From Cacajao melanocephalus (taxonomy: Eukaryota > Chordata > Mammalia > Primates > Pitheciidae): a stretch of 64,000 nt of DNA. The DNA lies in contig CAUYLG010041505.1 of the NCBI GenBank assembly GCA_963573385.1, forward strand, positions 33,985-97,984, written 5' to 3'. Below are positions 13,011 through 25,863 of the stretch, in pieces. The notes beneath the pieces are model-generated. The model had not been told where the DNA came from and did no database searches. It saw nothing but the letters and a program-made list of their open reading frames with translations. How positions within the stretch are numbered: the stretch's first letter is position 1; every line of letters begins with the position of its first letter. Made by a program: the position numbers and the translations under genes.

Positions 13011-13612
13011 TGACTTTGGAAAACCCTTTGACATTTCTTAAAAATGTTTAGCATAGAGTTACCACAGGATCCAGCAATTGCACTCCTAAGTAAACACCCA
13101 ATAAAATAAAAACATACTTCCACAAAACACTTGTACATGAATGTCCCTAGTAGCATTATTCATAATAGCCCCAAAGTAGAAGCAATTCAGATGTTCATCA
13201 ACTGATAAATGGATATCTAAAACATGGTATATCCATACGATGAAGTATTATTTGGTAATTAAAAGGAATGAAATACTGATATATGCTACAACATGGATGA
13301 CCTTGAAAACATACTAAATGAAAGAAGCCAGTCACCAAAAGCCAACATATATGGTTCCATGTCTATGTAATGTTCACAGAAGGTAAATCTGCAAAGAAAA
13401 AAAGCTGGCTAATGATTGTCAGGGGCTGGGAGAAGAGGCTGGAGGAAAGTAAGAAGTGACAGCTAGTTTGTAAGAGACTTCTTTATGGGGTGATGAAAAT
13501 GTTCAACTCTTAGATTGTGGTGATGGTTGCACCAATACACCAAAACAAGGAATTGTAGACTTCAAACGGGAGAACTGTATCATTGTAAATTAGAAAACTG
13601 TTTTGTCAAAGA
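12990..13612 (+). repeat. LINE-1 (L1M) 3' end
   Basis: Colinear with the L1 3' region: 'attattcataatagcccc', 'tacaacatggatgaccttg', 'gtggtgatggttgcaccaa'. It is disrupted at its left by the hAT element. Confidence 0.85.
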
Positions 13613-13647
13613 AAAGCACAGAGAGCAGCAAGTACTATGTTTTTTTT

Positions 13648-13795
13648 AGTGTCAGCTCTGAAACCTTCTGGCTGTATCATCTCGGCCACGTTTCTGAACT
13701 GCTCCGAGCTACAGTTTCCTTGCCTATAAAGTGGGTTAAGTAATTTCTATCTGCTATGATTGAAAAGTTTAAATGATACATATTTTTAAATGAAC
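13648..13795 (+). repeat. MIR
   Basis: 'ccttctggctgtatcatct' and 'tacagtttccttgcctataa' follow the MIR core (rules of loss of function words: clinic-like 'cagtttcctcatctgtaaa' consensus). In intron 9. Confidence 0.75.
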
Positions 13796-14199
13796 TCAAC
13801 TGAGGCTAAATGTCACCACCACTATCACTACCATTATCTTTATTATTATCATCATCATCCCATCACCAGTTGCACTTAAGAATCCAGTCAGTTGGGTAAT
13901 TTACCCTACCCATTCCTGAGGGCCCTATCCAGCCCTGCTGGTCAATATCCATTTTAACTGCCAGTGGCTGAGAATTTGATGGGGTCACAGGAGTCTTTGA
14001 ACAGATGCAACCCATGCAGGAGACTCTGATATCTGCAAGTCAATTTGCCAGTTTTTGAAATGGAAAGAACTCTGACATTTACCAAATTAACTGGAGGACT
14101 TGCTTGCTCTGTGAAATGATATATGCCAAAGCCCTCCAAATGTCTTCTAAAAGCTAAGTAGAGCAATGCTATTTACTGTGTTCCACACATGGCTTTAAA
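13796..14199. other. Intron 9, unassigned part
   Basis: Contains a short (ATT/ATC)n-rich patch at 13836-13862. A 70-codon minus-strand open frame at 13954-14166 has no recognisable motif. Confidence 0.5.
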
Positions 14200-14490
14200 A
14201 TGAGCCTCATTTCTTCTTTCATCCAGTGCTCAATTATCTGCTCAAATGTCATCGCATCACCCCAACACTGTCACTTCATTACCCCATCTCCCTCCACTCA
14301 TGAGTCCTAATTTTGCTTTATGTCCATGACATTATCTCTTCACCTGGCATTATATTACCCATGAACTTGTTTGTTTAGTGTTTCCGTGAGCAGGGACTTT
14401 GACTACCTTGTTAGGTACATATTCCCAGGTCCTCAGAAACTGCCTGACACATTGCTGGTGCTTGATACATGTTTGATGAACAAAATAATC
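14200..14490 (+). repeat. L2 LINE relic
   Basis: 'gtgagcagggactttgacta' followed by a block ending 'ctgcctgacacattgctggt' and 'gcttgatacatgtttgatga' is the 3' end of L2. Confidence 0.8.
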
Positions 14491-14601
14491 AATAAAGAAT
14501 CATGTTACCAACTGGCTACATAATGGTAATAGTTCCAGTGCAAATATTCCACACACACACAAAATCAACTACAAACATAAAAAAATGAATCAAGTACTTA
14601 C

Positions 14602-14707
14602 CATTGTGTAGGTCAGAATGGAGGTCATCCTTAATACAGACAGAACTGAGGGACCCCACAGGGTCACAGTCACAGGCGCGGCAAGGCTCATCCTCATAAG
14701 GAGACAC
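14602..14707 (-). CDS. LAMA1: LAMA1 exon 9: LE2 end and LE3 start
   Basis: This is 106 bp, 35 codons (365-399) plus the first base of a Gly codon. The acceptor is CATTCAG and the donor AATG|GTAAGT, a perfect consensus. It begins Val-Ser-Pro-Tyr-Glu-Asp-Glu-Pro-Cys, the last cysteine of LE2, then Ala-Cys-Asp-Cys-Asp-Pro-Val-Gly-Ser-Leu opens LE3. The stretch Lys-Asp-Asp-Leu-His-Ser-Asp-Leu-His-Asn is the long loop between LE3 cysteines 3 and 4. In laminin alpha chains this part of the short arm acts as a rigid rod that positions the LN domain. Confidence 0.95.
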
Positions 14708-15354
14708 CTGAATGGCAGAGGTTGCCCTGATTATCTTACTAGAAATAACGGCAATGTTTACAATAGTATCAGTACGAAGATATTGGCTTTTTACTCAAGA
14801 TGGGACTATTACAATGATTTTGTGCATGGGGGTGGGGAATAGGTTCCAGGAAGGTAAGGTGATCTCAAGCCAGGAAGCCCAAACATTTTTTTATGATGAC
14901 AGTAGTTAGTACCATTAGCAAAGTGCCATCCTATTCCATTATCCCTGTTATCCAGCCCCTCTCGCTCTGCTCTCTCAGAACCACGTTATAACCAGACCAC
15001 CACAGGGCCCATGTAAGAACTACATATCAAGTCAATTAACACCTCCTACAGGCAAGAGACAGCTGGTTTAGTTATGGCTGAATTTTCATGTCTACTGTCA
15101 GTATTATGACCCAGTATTACATAGCTAATGGGCCCCTGAATTCAAGTTAAATAACAATGACTGACATCCTACTTTGAGCAAGAAAAGCAGGACAGACAGA
15201 GTAGGAAATACATATATAAAAACACTACTAGCATAACAAGGATATAAATGAAACATTACAAAAGTCTCCAATGACAGAGGTTAAGACTTGGCAAAGTCTC
15301 CTTTCCACCTGGGGAAGATGATGAAGATCAGCTATGGCAAAGAAATACTCTTAC
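14708..15354. other. Intron 8, no recognised element
   Basis: The shortest intron among exons 4-16 in the window (647 bp). No repeat recognised. Confidence 0.5.
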
Positions 15355-15533
15355 TTTGTGTGGTCTATAATATCCATCAATACAGGTTTCACAGTTGATT
15401 CCCATGGTGTTCTGCAAGCAATTTATGCAAACCCCGCCTCCTCTGAACTGTCCAGCAGTATTCAAACTTTTCTTCTGCTTTGCCACACTTTCATCATAGT
15501 AACAATCTTTGGCTTTATTGTGACAATTACAAG
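15355..15533 (-). CDS. LAMA1: LAMA1 exon 8: LE2
   Basis: This is 179 bp. The first two bases finish an Ala codon begun in exon 7, then 59 codons (306-364) end Arg-Pro-His-Lys. The acceptor CTCCTAG is at 15535-15534, and the donor AAA|GTAAGA starts at 15354. It holds nearly the whole LE2 module: Cys-Asn-Cys-His-Asn-Lys-Ala-Lys-Asp-Cys, a Gly-rich turn (Arg-Gly-Gly-Gly-Val-Cys), and Asn-Cys-Glu-Thr-Cys-Ile-Asp-Gly-Tyr-Tyr. The eighth cysteine is in exon 9. The minus-frame exon is not a long ORF by itself because flanking intron stops lie close. Confidence 0.95.
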
Positions 15534-15717
15534 CTAGGAGAATATTTTAACATAGTTTATTTACACAGCATGCCTTATAGGAAGAAAACGCTTAACCTCC
15601 CTAAGTGAGTTCTATAACTGTAGGTTAAATTAAAATCCTAGAATAAATAATTTTAATAAGATACAGGTAATACTACGGAGGACAATTGGGAAAAGGTACC
15701 AATATCAAAATAATAAA

Positions 15718-16110
15718 TGTGCATACCCATTTGACCCAGCATACCATCTCCTGGGATTATATTTTGCAGAAGAAGTACTTGTCCACTTGAGAAGGACATA
15801 CACAGGGTTAATCACTGCACCATTGTTTGTGTGGACAAGAGACTAGCAACCATCAAAATACTCATCCATAGGTGGTTGTTTAATAAATTATACTACATTT
15901 GTATAATGGAGCTCTGTGCAACTGTTTTTAAAAACAGCATTTCAAATTGCTAATATGGAAAGAATTTCAAGACACATTGTTAAATATAAAAAGTGGCATG
16001 CATAGCACATGGTCTTCTGTGTAAGAACTGTATTGGCTGCAGGGATATATTAATGTATGCTTTATATGCATAACAATTTTAGGAAGGACATACTAGAAAA
16101 TAATAAAAAG
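15718..16110 (+). repeat. LINE-1 (L1M) 3'-region fragment
   Basis: 'cccatttgacccagcatacc', 'gcaccattgtttgtgtgg' and 'caactgtttttaaaaacagc' are diverged L1 3' text. In intron 7, about 120 bp upstream of... the exon 8 side; AT-rich sequence follows to 16500. Confidence 0.65.
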
Positions 16111-16508
16111 TGCAAAGGAGGGAGATGAAGCGGAAGTCATGCCGTTGACTATATACTTTCACATATTGTTAGAGGTAGGAACCTGGTGAATATATTGCCT
16201 ATTTAAAAATTAAATCCAAACTACAAGCATAAAAAAAATGAATTAAATCCAAATCGATACAGAATATACAACCTGGAAGATCCCATGGTAAAAAATAAAA
16301 TTAAATTAACACAGAATAATAGGCTATATGGGAAGGGGGACTTTTCAATAAAATAGCAAACCCATAAAGATACATTTAGCCACAACAGTTGAAATTTTAA
16401 GATAATCTGCAGCTTTGGAAACTACTTAAATTTCTAAGAAAATAAGTTATTTACTAACTATAAAAGTTGTTAAGACACCACAAACTTAAACGTATTAAGA
16501 GGAAAAGG

Positions 16509-16544
16509 GTACTGACCTTCAGATTCTAAATGTACTGACCTTCA
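16509..16544 (-). repeat. Duplicated 13-bp splice-donor sequence
   Basis: The plus-strand string gtactgaccttca occurs at 16509-16521 and again at 16532-16544, 23 bp apart. The copy at 16532-16544 spans the exon 7 donor (GAAG|GTCAGTAC on the minus strand). The other copy is an identical potential donor inside intron 7. Confidence 0.9.
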
Positions 16545-16657
16545 CATGTATTACCAGAGGACACGGTTCCCGGCCTCCAGGGCTGCTGATGGTACCCAGG
16601 ACAGCACCTGTCACAGCTCTCCCCACAAGTATTATGCTCACATTGACATTGTAGTTT
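16540..16657 (-). CDS. LAMA1: LAMA1 exon 7: LE1 C-terminal part
   Basis: This is 118 bp, 39 codons (266-304) plus one base of an Ala codon. The acceptor TTGTATAG precedes Lys-Leu-Gln-Cys, and the donor GAAG|GTCAGT starts at 16539. It carries the [16 protein letters not shown] block and the Pro-Trp-Arg-Pro-Gly motif of LE1. Two cysteines beyond the usual eight (Asn-Thr-Cys and the Cys-Cys pair) are known for the alpha-chain LE1. The same donor context, 13 bases long, is repeated 23 bp into the intron (see findings). Confidence 0.95.
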
Positions 16658-17018
16658 CTATACAATAAAGAAGCCAAAACTGGATCAGAAAATGTATTTG
16701 CTTCTTTTTCTTGATTTTAGGATGAAAAGAACCTCTCTGTCAAATATGTGGCAAGACCTCACAACAGAGGATATATGATATTATCAAAGCAAACTGGCTT
16801 TAAATTTTTAGCTGCCAATATACAAATAATCTGGTTACAAACAGAAATGAAGAGGAATAAAGCAAAACCAGAATATGACTTAGCTAACAAAAAATTTTAA
16901 AAGAGATACATGGACATTAAGGGTTTAGAAACTCCTATTAATAATTTTCTTAGTGTTCTTCTACATATTTTCAGCATTGATAGAATAGTCCTATTCAAGA
17001 GGTAAAGAATTACAAAGA

Positions 17019-17337
<319 letters not shown>

Positions 17338-17383
17338 ACAAAGAGTAGAGGAAAATAAGAAGTAACTTCATGGAAGTGTTTTA

Positions 17384-17650
<267 letters not shown>

Positions 17651-17674
17651 TTAATACTATGCTAAAACAGATAA

Positions 17675-17979
<305 letters not shown>

Positions 17980-17992
17980 TTTTAAATCTTGA

Positions 17993-18298
<306 letters not shown>

Positions 18299-18394
18299 GG
18301 AAAACCCTTCTTTTAAAAAATGTAAACATAATTTATAACTACGTATGTTGTCTGTTTCACATTCTTATAGACAGGAGAGCTTCAAAATTAATAA

Positions 18395-18465
18395 GACCAC
18401 TGAACTCTACACTTTCAAATGGTAAATTTTATGTTAGGGCTATTTTACCACAAAAAAAAACATTG
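18395..18465 (+). repeat. LINE-1 tail fragment
   Basis: 'ccactgaactctacactttc' followed by 'tggtaaattttatgttaggg' is L1M 3' UTR text. In intron 6, about 190 bp downstream of exon 6. Confidence 0.75.
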
Positions 18466-18656
18466 TAAGAACTTAATTAGAAATATATCCTCCAAAATGA
18501 AATTGTTAAAAAAAACACTAAATTTCTGAAAATCTGTTTTTTGGCAGCGTAATTTTATACCTTTCCAGGTTTGCTTTGAATGAAAAAAGAGTAATGTAAA
18601 TATAGCTACAATTTCTGTTTTGAAGTTTTAGTAAAATGTAAAATACTAGAACTCAC

Positions 18657-18746
18657 CTTTATAGTTTCATCCCATGGACAGCTACTAGCATGGCCATAGC
18701 AGATACACATGCCTCCGACAGAAATGTCCTTTATTGAATAATAATA
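18657..18746 (-). CDS. LAMA1: LAMA1 exon 6: LN end and LE1 start
   Basis: This is 90 bp, 30 codons (236-265), phase 0 on both sides. The acceptor follows a good pyrimidine tract ending TTCCTTAG, and the donor is AAG|GTGAGT. The exon begins [12 protein letters not shown], the conserved last strand of the LN domain. It then reads Met-Cys-Ile-Cys-Tyr-Gly-His-Ala, the universal beginning of the first LE module in laminins and netrins. It is too short to show up as an open frame of note. Confidence 0.95.
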
Positions 18747-19074
18747 CTAAGGAAAAAGAAAGTTATGAACAAAAATTAAAACCTCAATTTCAGTGAAATG
18801 AAAATGTTGCCACAACAACAAATATCTCATGTGCTTTAAGAGTTGTTACTGGTAATCTAAAATATAATTATATGTACATTTAACAATTATATTTCATGCA
18901 CAAAGAATCCTGTGCTCACTTAAAATGAATTATGCTCAAATTAGCTCAACAGAACCCATAGAAGTTTAAAAGAATCCCCCAACTTGGCTGTATCTTAAAC
19001 CAAGTCAGTAATCTTTCAAAATTCATTATTAAAAACCCAAAAATATATAGGAAATTGGATACAGCACTCTACAG

Positions 19075-20459
19075 AAAAGATCATGAACAAATAAGAATTA
19101 TCCTAGAATGCAAAGTTAGTTTACCACACAAAAATCAAGAAATGCAAATCATATTAACAGAATAAAGTACTTTCCTCACTTCTCTATGTTTTTACATGCT
19201 AGTGTTAATAGACTTCTTTTTAGATTTCATTTTCCATTGTGCATTGCTAGTGTCTAAAAATGTGATTCATTTTTGTTTACTGAGTTTGTATATTGCCGCA
19301 TTGCTAAATTCACTTATTTCTGGTAGTTGTTTTGTAGATTTTCTGCATACATAATCACGTCATCTACAAATAATAAGTTAAGTCTTACTATGGGTGCCTT
19401 TGATTTCTTTTTTCATTACTGGACATTATTGAGCATTATTGAACAAGACCTTTTCAAATAAACAATAAAACACTGCCAAGGGGAATTAAAGAAGACTTAC
19501 AGAAGTGAAAAGTTATAGCATGTTCACAGATTGGATGACTCAACATTGTTAAAATGTCTTCTGAAATTCTTTCCAAATTGGTCTAAAGAATCAATGGAAT
19601 CCCAATGAAAATCTTAGCAGGCTTTATTTTTTTAATAGAAATTAAAGTGATTTAAAATGTATAAGGACATACAAGAAACCTGACCTCTCAAACCTACTAT
19701 AAAGCTTCAGTAACCAAGAAAGCTTGTTATTGGCCTAAGAATAGACAAATAGATCTATAGAGCAGTAGAGTTCAGAAATAAACCCACAATAATAAGGTTG
19801 AATAGTTTTCAACAAGGGCCCTAACGCAAGTAAAGTATTCTCAACAAATGATGCTAGAACAACTGCATATGCATATAGAAAAAAAAAAAGACTTTCACTT
19901 CTTCCTCACACCAAGCAAAAGAAATTAATATGAAATGAATTATAAATGTAAAAGCTAAAACTATAAAGTTACTAAAAGAAAGCCTACAGTGATACCTCGG
20001 TAACTACGAGAGAAGCTAATATTTTTTGAGAGGTCATAGAAAGCATTAACCATAAAGGAAAAAATGATAAATTGGGATTCAACACAAAACCTCTGCTCAT
20101 CAAAAGTCACAGGAAAGTGAATACACAAGCACCAAATAGAACAGATATGTTTGCAATATATACATATCTGATGAAAGAGTCATACAAAAAATACATAAAA
20201 ATCATTTATAAGTCACTAATAAGGAGGCTTATTTTTTTTCCAATTTAAAAACAGACCAAAAAAAAATCTTATCAGATACTAGTAAGCACATTGTCAACAT
20301 TAATCATCAGAGAAACACAAATTAACATCACAAAATACCAATACATGCACATAAGAAGAGCCGGCATAGAAATGACTGACAGCACTAAATATCTAAGAAT
20401 GTGTGGTGCAGCCAGAACTCTCACACATTGCTGGTCAGACTACAGAAGGATACAACTAC
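19075..20459 (+). repeat. LINE-1 (L1M) ORF2-to-3' region, left part
   Basis: A long colinear L1 relic: 'caatggaatcccaatgaaaa', 'taaagcttcagtaaccaaga', 'catcagagaaacacaaatta' and 'ctcacacattgctggt'. Frames are destroyed. It continues at 20913 after the Alu insertions. Confidence 0.88.
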
Positions 20460-20766
20460 CGTTTTTGTTTTTGTTTTTGAGACATAGTGTTGCCCAGGCT
20501 GGAGTGCAGTGGCAAATCTTGGCTCACTGCAACCTCCACCTCCTGGGTTCAAGTGATTCTCCCGCCTCAGCCTCCTAAGTAGCTCGGATTACAGGCATGC
20601 ACCACCACATCCAGGTTTTTTTGTTTTGTTTTTTAAAATTATTTTTAGTAGAGTCAGGGTTTCACCATGTTGGTCAGGCTGGTCTTGAACTCCTGACCTC
20701 GTGATCCACCCACCTCGGCCTCCCAACATGCTGGGATTACAGGTGTTAGCCACCGCACCCAGCCCC
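20460..20766 (-). mobile_element. Alu inserted next to or in an older Alu
   Basis: Full antisense Alu with a (TTTTG)n start and head 'ttagccaccgcacccagcc'. With the partial copy to its right it is bracketed by a 12-bp perfect target-site duplication, ggatacaactac, at 20448-20459 and 20901-20912. Confidence 0.95.
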
Positions 20767-20900
20767 CTCCTCTTTTTTTAAATAGAGTTGAGGTCTCACC
20801 ATATTGCCCAGCCTGGTCCCAAACTCCCAGGCTCCAGTGACCCTCCCATTTCAGCCTCCCAAAGTGTTGGGATTACACGCGTGAGCCACAACACCAAACT
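20767..20900 (-). mobile_element. Partial Alu, remainder of the older copy
   Basis: 'gaggtctcaccatattgccc' to 'gtgagccacaacaccaaact'. This looks like the left arm of an earlier Alu whose tail end is displaced by the copy at 20460. Confidence 0.88.
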
Positions 20901-20912
20901 GGATACAACTAC

Positions 20913-21170
20913 TTTTGATATAAGTTTAGCATTTTGTTAAAAAAGTTAAACATCCAGCTACCCTGTAACTTAGTAATCCCACTCCTGGGTTTTCGAAGGG
21001 ATATGACCATTTTTGCCACATCTTGCCAACTAGAAAGTGCTAGCAAGAAATTTAAAGAAAGAGGCATAAAGAAAATAAGAAGAAAAATTTTGCCACATCA
21101 ATCTTGTACACTTAACTATATACTTAAAATCTGTATGCTTTCCTGAATGTAAATAAGTGTCTCAAACTTT
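20913..21170 (+). repeat. LINE-1 (L1M) 3' region, right part
   Basis: Resumes the L1 relic of 19075-20459: 'agttaaacatccagctaccc', 'tagtaatcccactcctgggt', and the tail 'cttgtacacttaactatata'. Confidence 0.8.
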
Positions 21171-21275
21171 AAAATTTGTTATGAAAGAAAACTCTCACTT
21201 GCTGAAGATCAGATGTGGAACCGGACTAGAATGTGAAGAACAAAGACCATGACATTCACCACATTATGGCACTAT
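21116..21275 (+). repeat. Direct repeat flanking exon 5, copy A
   Basis: About 158 bp from 'ctatatacttaaaatctgta' to 'ttcaccacattatggcac'. It occurs again at 22256-22414 in the same orientation at roughly 85-90% identity by eye. The first third is an L1 tail, the rest a non-repeat flank, so the pair is a duplication. Confidence 0.88.
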
Positions 21276-21387
21276 GGGGATGGGGTGGGTGAGGGACCTG
21301 AGGACATGATTTTGGCCCATCACCTAAAGGCAGCATCTGGAACAAATGATACATAGCAATCTTACAGGAAATAAGGATATAGCCGCT

Positions 21388-21390
<3 letters not shown>

Positions 21391-21428
<38 letters not shown>
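21391..21428 (+). repeat. A38 homopolymer
   Basis: Thirty-eight consecutive A on the plus strand, hence a U38 tract in the LAMA1 pre-mRNA. It starts 107 bp downstream of the exon 5 donor. No Alu or L1 head is visible immediately upstream. Confidence 0.95.
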
Positions 21429-21431
<3 letters not shown>

Positions 21432-21535
21432 CAACATGTGGGGGAAATAACAACCAAAAAGGAAAGAAGAAAAATAAGAGTTCCCTTAAATAAACTGAAT
21501 CTTTCACAGTGGCAAGAGTGCTGTCCCATACTCAC

Positions 21536-21715
21536 ACGTCTGGTAACAATAGGATCCAGGTCTTTAGGTTCCCGGTGGCTAAGGGTCATGAGATCTGCAT
21601 TGAGCGTTCTAATGCGTTGCAAGCGAAGGCGAATATATCGTGCAGACGTGAATTCCAGCAACTTGGGTGAAAGATCGTCAGCGCTTGGTCTGCCATTGAT
21701 GAGTGATGTATGAAT
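21536..21715 (-). CDS. LAMA1: LAMA1 exon 5: LN domain, C-terminal part
   Basis: This is 180 bp, 60 codons (176-235), phase 0 on both sides. The acceptor GTCTTCAG is at 21717-21716, and the donor CGT|GTGAGT starts at 21535. The sequence [18 protein letters not shown] is the classic LN-domain strand pair. It is followed by the Asp-Leu-Met-Thr-Leu-Ser-His-Arg loop and ends Asp-Pro-Ile-Val-Thr-Arg-Arg. The exon sits in unusual surroundings: an Alu tail ends about 37 bp before its acceptor, a 38-base A tract lies about 107 bp past its donor, and matching direct repeats flank it on both sides. Confidence 0.96.
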
Positions 21716-21751
21716 CTGAAGACGAAGGCATCAAGATAAACGAACGTCAAC

Positions 21752-22116
<365 letters not shown>

Positions 22117-22255
22117 TAAGAGATACTATCTAAAATCAAAACAAAAAACTAGTTTCTTGTAAAAATTCGTCTAAGATTTGTTAATTACTTGTGAATTACC
22201 ATGATCTCAGTGTCTTCTGTTTATTGAAGTTATCTATTTCAGTGTCTCAGATATG

Positions 22256-22414
22256 CTATATACTTAAAATCTGTATGCTTTCTTGAATGTAAATTATGTC
22301 TCAAACTTTAAAATTTGATGTAAAAGAAAACCTTCACTTGCCGAAGACCAGATGTGAATCCAGACTAGAATGTGAAGAACAAAGACTGTGACATTCATCA
22401 CATAATGGCATTAT
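22256..22414 (+). repeat. Direct repeat flanking exon 5, copy B
   Basis: Second copy of 21116-21275: shared 'tacttaaaatctgtatgctt' and 'agactagaatgtgaagaaca' (copy A has 'ggactagaatgtgaagaaca'). The two copies lie 1.14 kb apart on either side of exon 5. Confidence 0.88.
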
Positions 22415-23105
22415 TGCTGAAAATCTTTTAAGAGGACCGTTTCTCCCCATGTGGTTAGGATAGCTCAGCATCCGTCATTAGGCTACAACTTCTCTGAAGC
22501 AAATTTTAAATGTTATGAATAGGCTTCGAGAAGAACAAAAAAAAAATTCCACAAAGCTTGAATGATACAGGCTCTCTTAATTAATCTCTGCTCTTGAAAC
22601 AACACACAGCTCGCTGCAGAGTTCCCACTGTGAAGAGCACTGGAGAGTTTTTGTAGTTTCATCTCGTATGGCCAGGTGCTACTAAAGAATGGGCTGTTTT
22701 TCATTATACTCTGACTTTAAGGAAGCGTGTACAATCTGAGCGTGCTGCGCACTGAACTGCAAGACTTCAAGAGTCTCCAGTGCTCACCACCCACCAGTGA
22801 GAGGAGAACATTGAAAAACTGAGAACTACAACTCTGGGGACATTTTAGCTCTCTAATATTTCAACAAACCTTGCCCTGGTGCTGTGGGGAAGATGCTCTG
22901 AAGGAGGATCTGAGGGCGTAATATGAAATCACAGCAGAGTGAAGACTGACAGCCTCCTTGAAGACAGGAAGTCAACAGTCAACTATATCGATTGTGAAAT
23001 TACTCATAATAGACACGATTCAAGGCCACTTTAAATAGAGGTAGATGATTATATTAAAGATCGTTGTATTGAGAGAGATCAGTTGTGAGTGTTTGATGTT
23101 GGCTC
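22415..23105. other. Intron 4, unassigned part
   Basis: No repeat recognised. A region at 22740-22960 reads as unique sequence. I looked here for a second exon 5 copy, as a full tandem duplication would predict, and found none. Confidence 0.5.
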
Positions 23106-23121
23106 TGACAATGCCTGTCTT

Positions 23122-23419
<298 letters not shown>

Positions 23420-23499
23420 TGACAATGCCTGTCTTAGCATTTGATGCAGGCAGACTCTGATGAGTAAACAGATCTTGCCACAGTGGGCACCATACCTAC

Positions 23500-23742
23500 C
23501 TCTCCATGTTCAAGAGGCACCAGTCTGGAATAGTAGGAGGTGCAGATCACTTCATCATCAGCCCTGTAAGTGGGTGGGCCTCGTCTTGGAGTTATATTGT
23601 AACGAGACAAACACTCCGAGTCGCTGACTGCATAATACTGCCAGGGGCTGAACGTGGTGCCGTCCAGAGAACGCTCCAAAATCCAGTTTCCAGGTCGAGG
23701 GGCATTGGCAGCTTTGATGATGACATATGCGACTTGAAATAC
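23500..23742 (-). CDS. LAMA1: LAMA1 exon 4: LN domain core
   Basis: This is 243 bp, 81 codons (95-175), phase 0 on both sides. The acceptor is TTTGTTTCAG and the donor GAG|GTAGGT. It starts Val-Phe-Gln-Val-Ala-Tyr-Val and includes Arg-Pro-Gly-Asn-Trp-Ile-Leu-Glu-Arg-Ser and Trp-Gln-Tyr-Tyr-Ala-Val-Ser, motifs shared by LN domains. Cysteines are at 138 and 161, with an N-glycosylation sequon at Asn143 (Asn-Ile-Thr). The LN domain mediates laminin network assembly together with beta and gamma LN domains. The exon is separated from exon 3 by 28 kb. Inverted Alu copies lie close on either side. Confidence 0.96.
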
Positions 23743-23814
23743 CTGAAACAAAGACACTGAAAACTCTCAATCCAGAATCGATATAAGCCAGGCACAGAAT
23801 GAGAGCTACTGCAG

Positions 23815-24172
23815 GATCTCACTTAAATGCACAATCTAAGATAGTTGAACTCAGAATCAGTAGAATGGTGGCTGCCACAGGCTGTGGGAGAGGGAATAGG
23901 GAGGTGTTAGTCAATGCATACAAAGTTTCAGTTATGCAGGATGAGTAAGTTCTGGAGACATAATGGAAGGTAACAACACTGTACTGAATACTCGAAATTT
24001 ATTTATTAAAAGCGTAGGTCTTAAGTATTCATCGTATACACAAAAGGGTAATTATGTAAAGTGATAAATATATTAATTATCTGGACTGTGATGATTCTTT
24101 CACAGTGCATACGTGTATCAAATCAAGTTGTACACCTTAAATATATATAATAAATTTTTTAAAAAATAAAAT
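23815..24172 (+). repeat. LINE-1 (L1M/A) 3' UTR
   Basis: 'agaatggtggctgccacagg', then a stretch to 'agtttcagttatgcaggatg', then 'gttgtacaccttaaatatat'. These are typical of L1MA/MB 3' ends. In intron 3, upstream of exon 4. Confidence 0.85.
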
Positions 24173-24175
24173 CAA

Positions 24176-24524
<349 letters not shown>

Positions 24525-24839
24525 TCAAAAACAAAAGTGCATCTTGAGAACTGGTATACATTGATTGCCAAAATCGAAGCTTTGGAGTATAACTGCTTAT
24601 ACATGTTAATCAGAAATGTGTCTTGTGAATCATCTCCTAGCGGAATTTATTTTCAGAATAAACTCAAAAAGTACTCACAAATAAATTTGTATTATTATTA
24701 TCAATATTGGTATGAACATAAGAGCTTGTTCTTGTTTCCAGTCTTTATTTGGATTCTGAAAGATACTAGCATTATGTTACATTAATAGTAGTGTTAAAAG
24801 TATTTTTCATAGTGACTTGGAGATAACACATCTAACTAT

Positions 24840-25268
24840 GAGAAAAAAGTCAGCCCACTACACATCTACAAAATGGCTAAAATCCAAAACCTGAGGATAC
24901 CAAATGCTGGTGAGGATGTGGAGCAACAGGAACTCTCATTTTCGGTGGGAATACAAAATGGTACAGCCTCTTTGGAAGATAGTTTGGCAGTTTCTTACAA
25001 AACTAAACATACTCACCATACTCAGTAATAAAAATACTCACCATACTCAGCAATCATGCTCCTGGGTATTTACACGAATGAACTAAAAACTTAGGTCCAC
25101 ACAAAAACCTGCACCACCATTGCCAAAACTTGGAAGCAACCAAGAAGTCCTTTAATATGTGAATGGAAACACATGCTATGGTGCAGCCAGACCATGAAAT
25201 ATTATGATGAAAAGAAATGAATTCTCAAGCCACAAAAAGACATGAAAGAACCTCAAATGCGTATTACT
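24840..25268 (+). repeat. LINE-1 3' end, left part
   Basis: 'aatgctggtgaggatgtgga', 'gcaacaggaactctcatttt', 'atgctcctgggtatttacac'. It contains a local tandem duplication 'aatactcaccatactcag' near 25010-25045. Continues at 25864 after two Alus. Confidence 0.87.
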
Positions 25269-25563
25269 GGCCGGGCACAGTGGCTCATGCCTGTAATCCC
25301 AGAACTAAGAGACTGAGGCTGGTGGATCGCCTGAGCTCAGGAGTTTGAGACCGCCCAGGGCAACATGTGAAAACCCCGTCTCTACTAAAATAGAAAAAAT
25401 TAGCTGGGTGTGGTGGTGCGCACCTGTAGTTCCCGCTACTCAGGAAGCTGAGGCACGAGAATCACCTGAGCCCGGGAGGCGAAGGTTGCAGTGAGTCGAG
25501 ATCGTGTCACTGCACTCCAGCTTGGGCTACAGAGTGAGACTCTGTCTTTAAATAAATAAATAA
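25269..25563 (+). mobile_element. Alu (first of a tandem pair)
   Basis: Starts ggccgggcacagtggctcat and ends in (AAAT)n at 25550-25563. Followed directly by a second Alu. Confidence 0.94.

Positions 25564-25863
<300 letters not shown>

Noticed and set aside
22676..22855. Second copy of exon 5 predicted if the direct repeats reflect a full tandem duplication
   Set aside because: The sequence at the expected offset shows no resemblance to exon 5, so only the flanks are duplicated.
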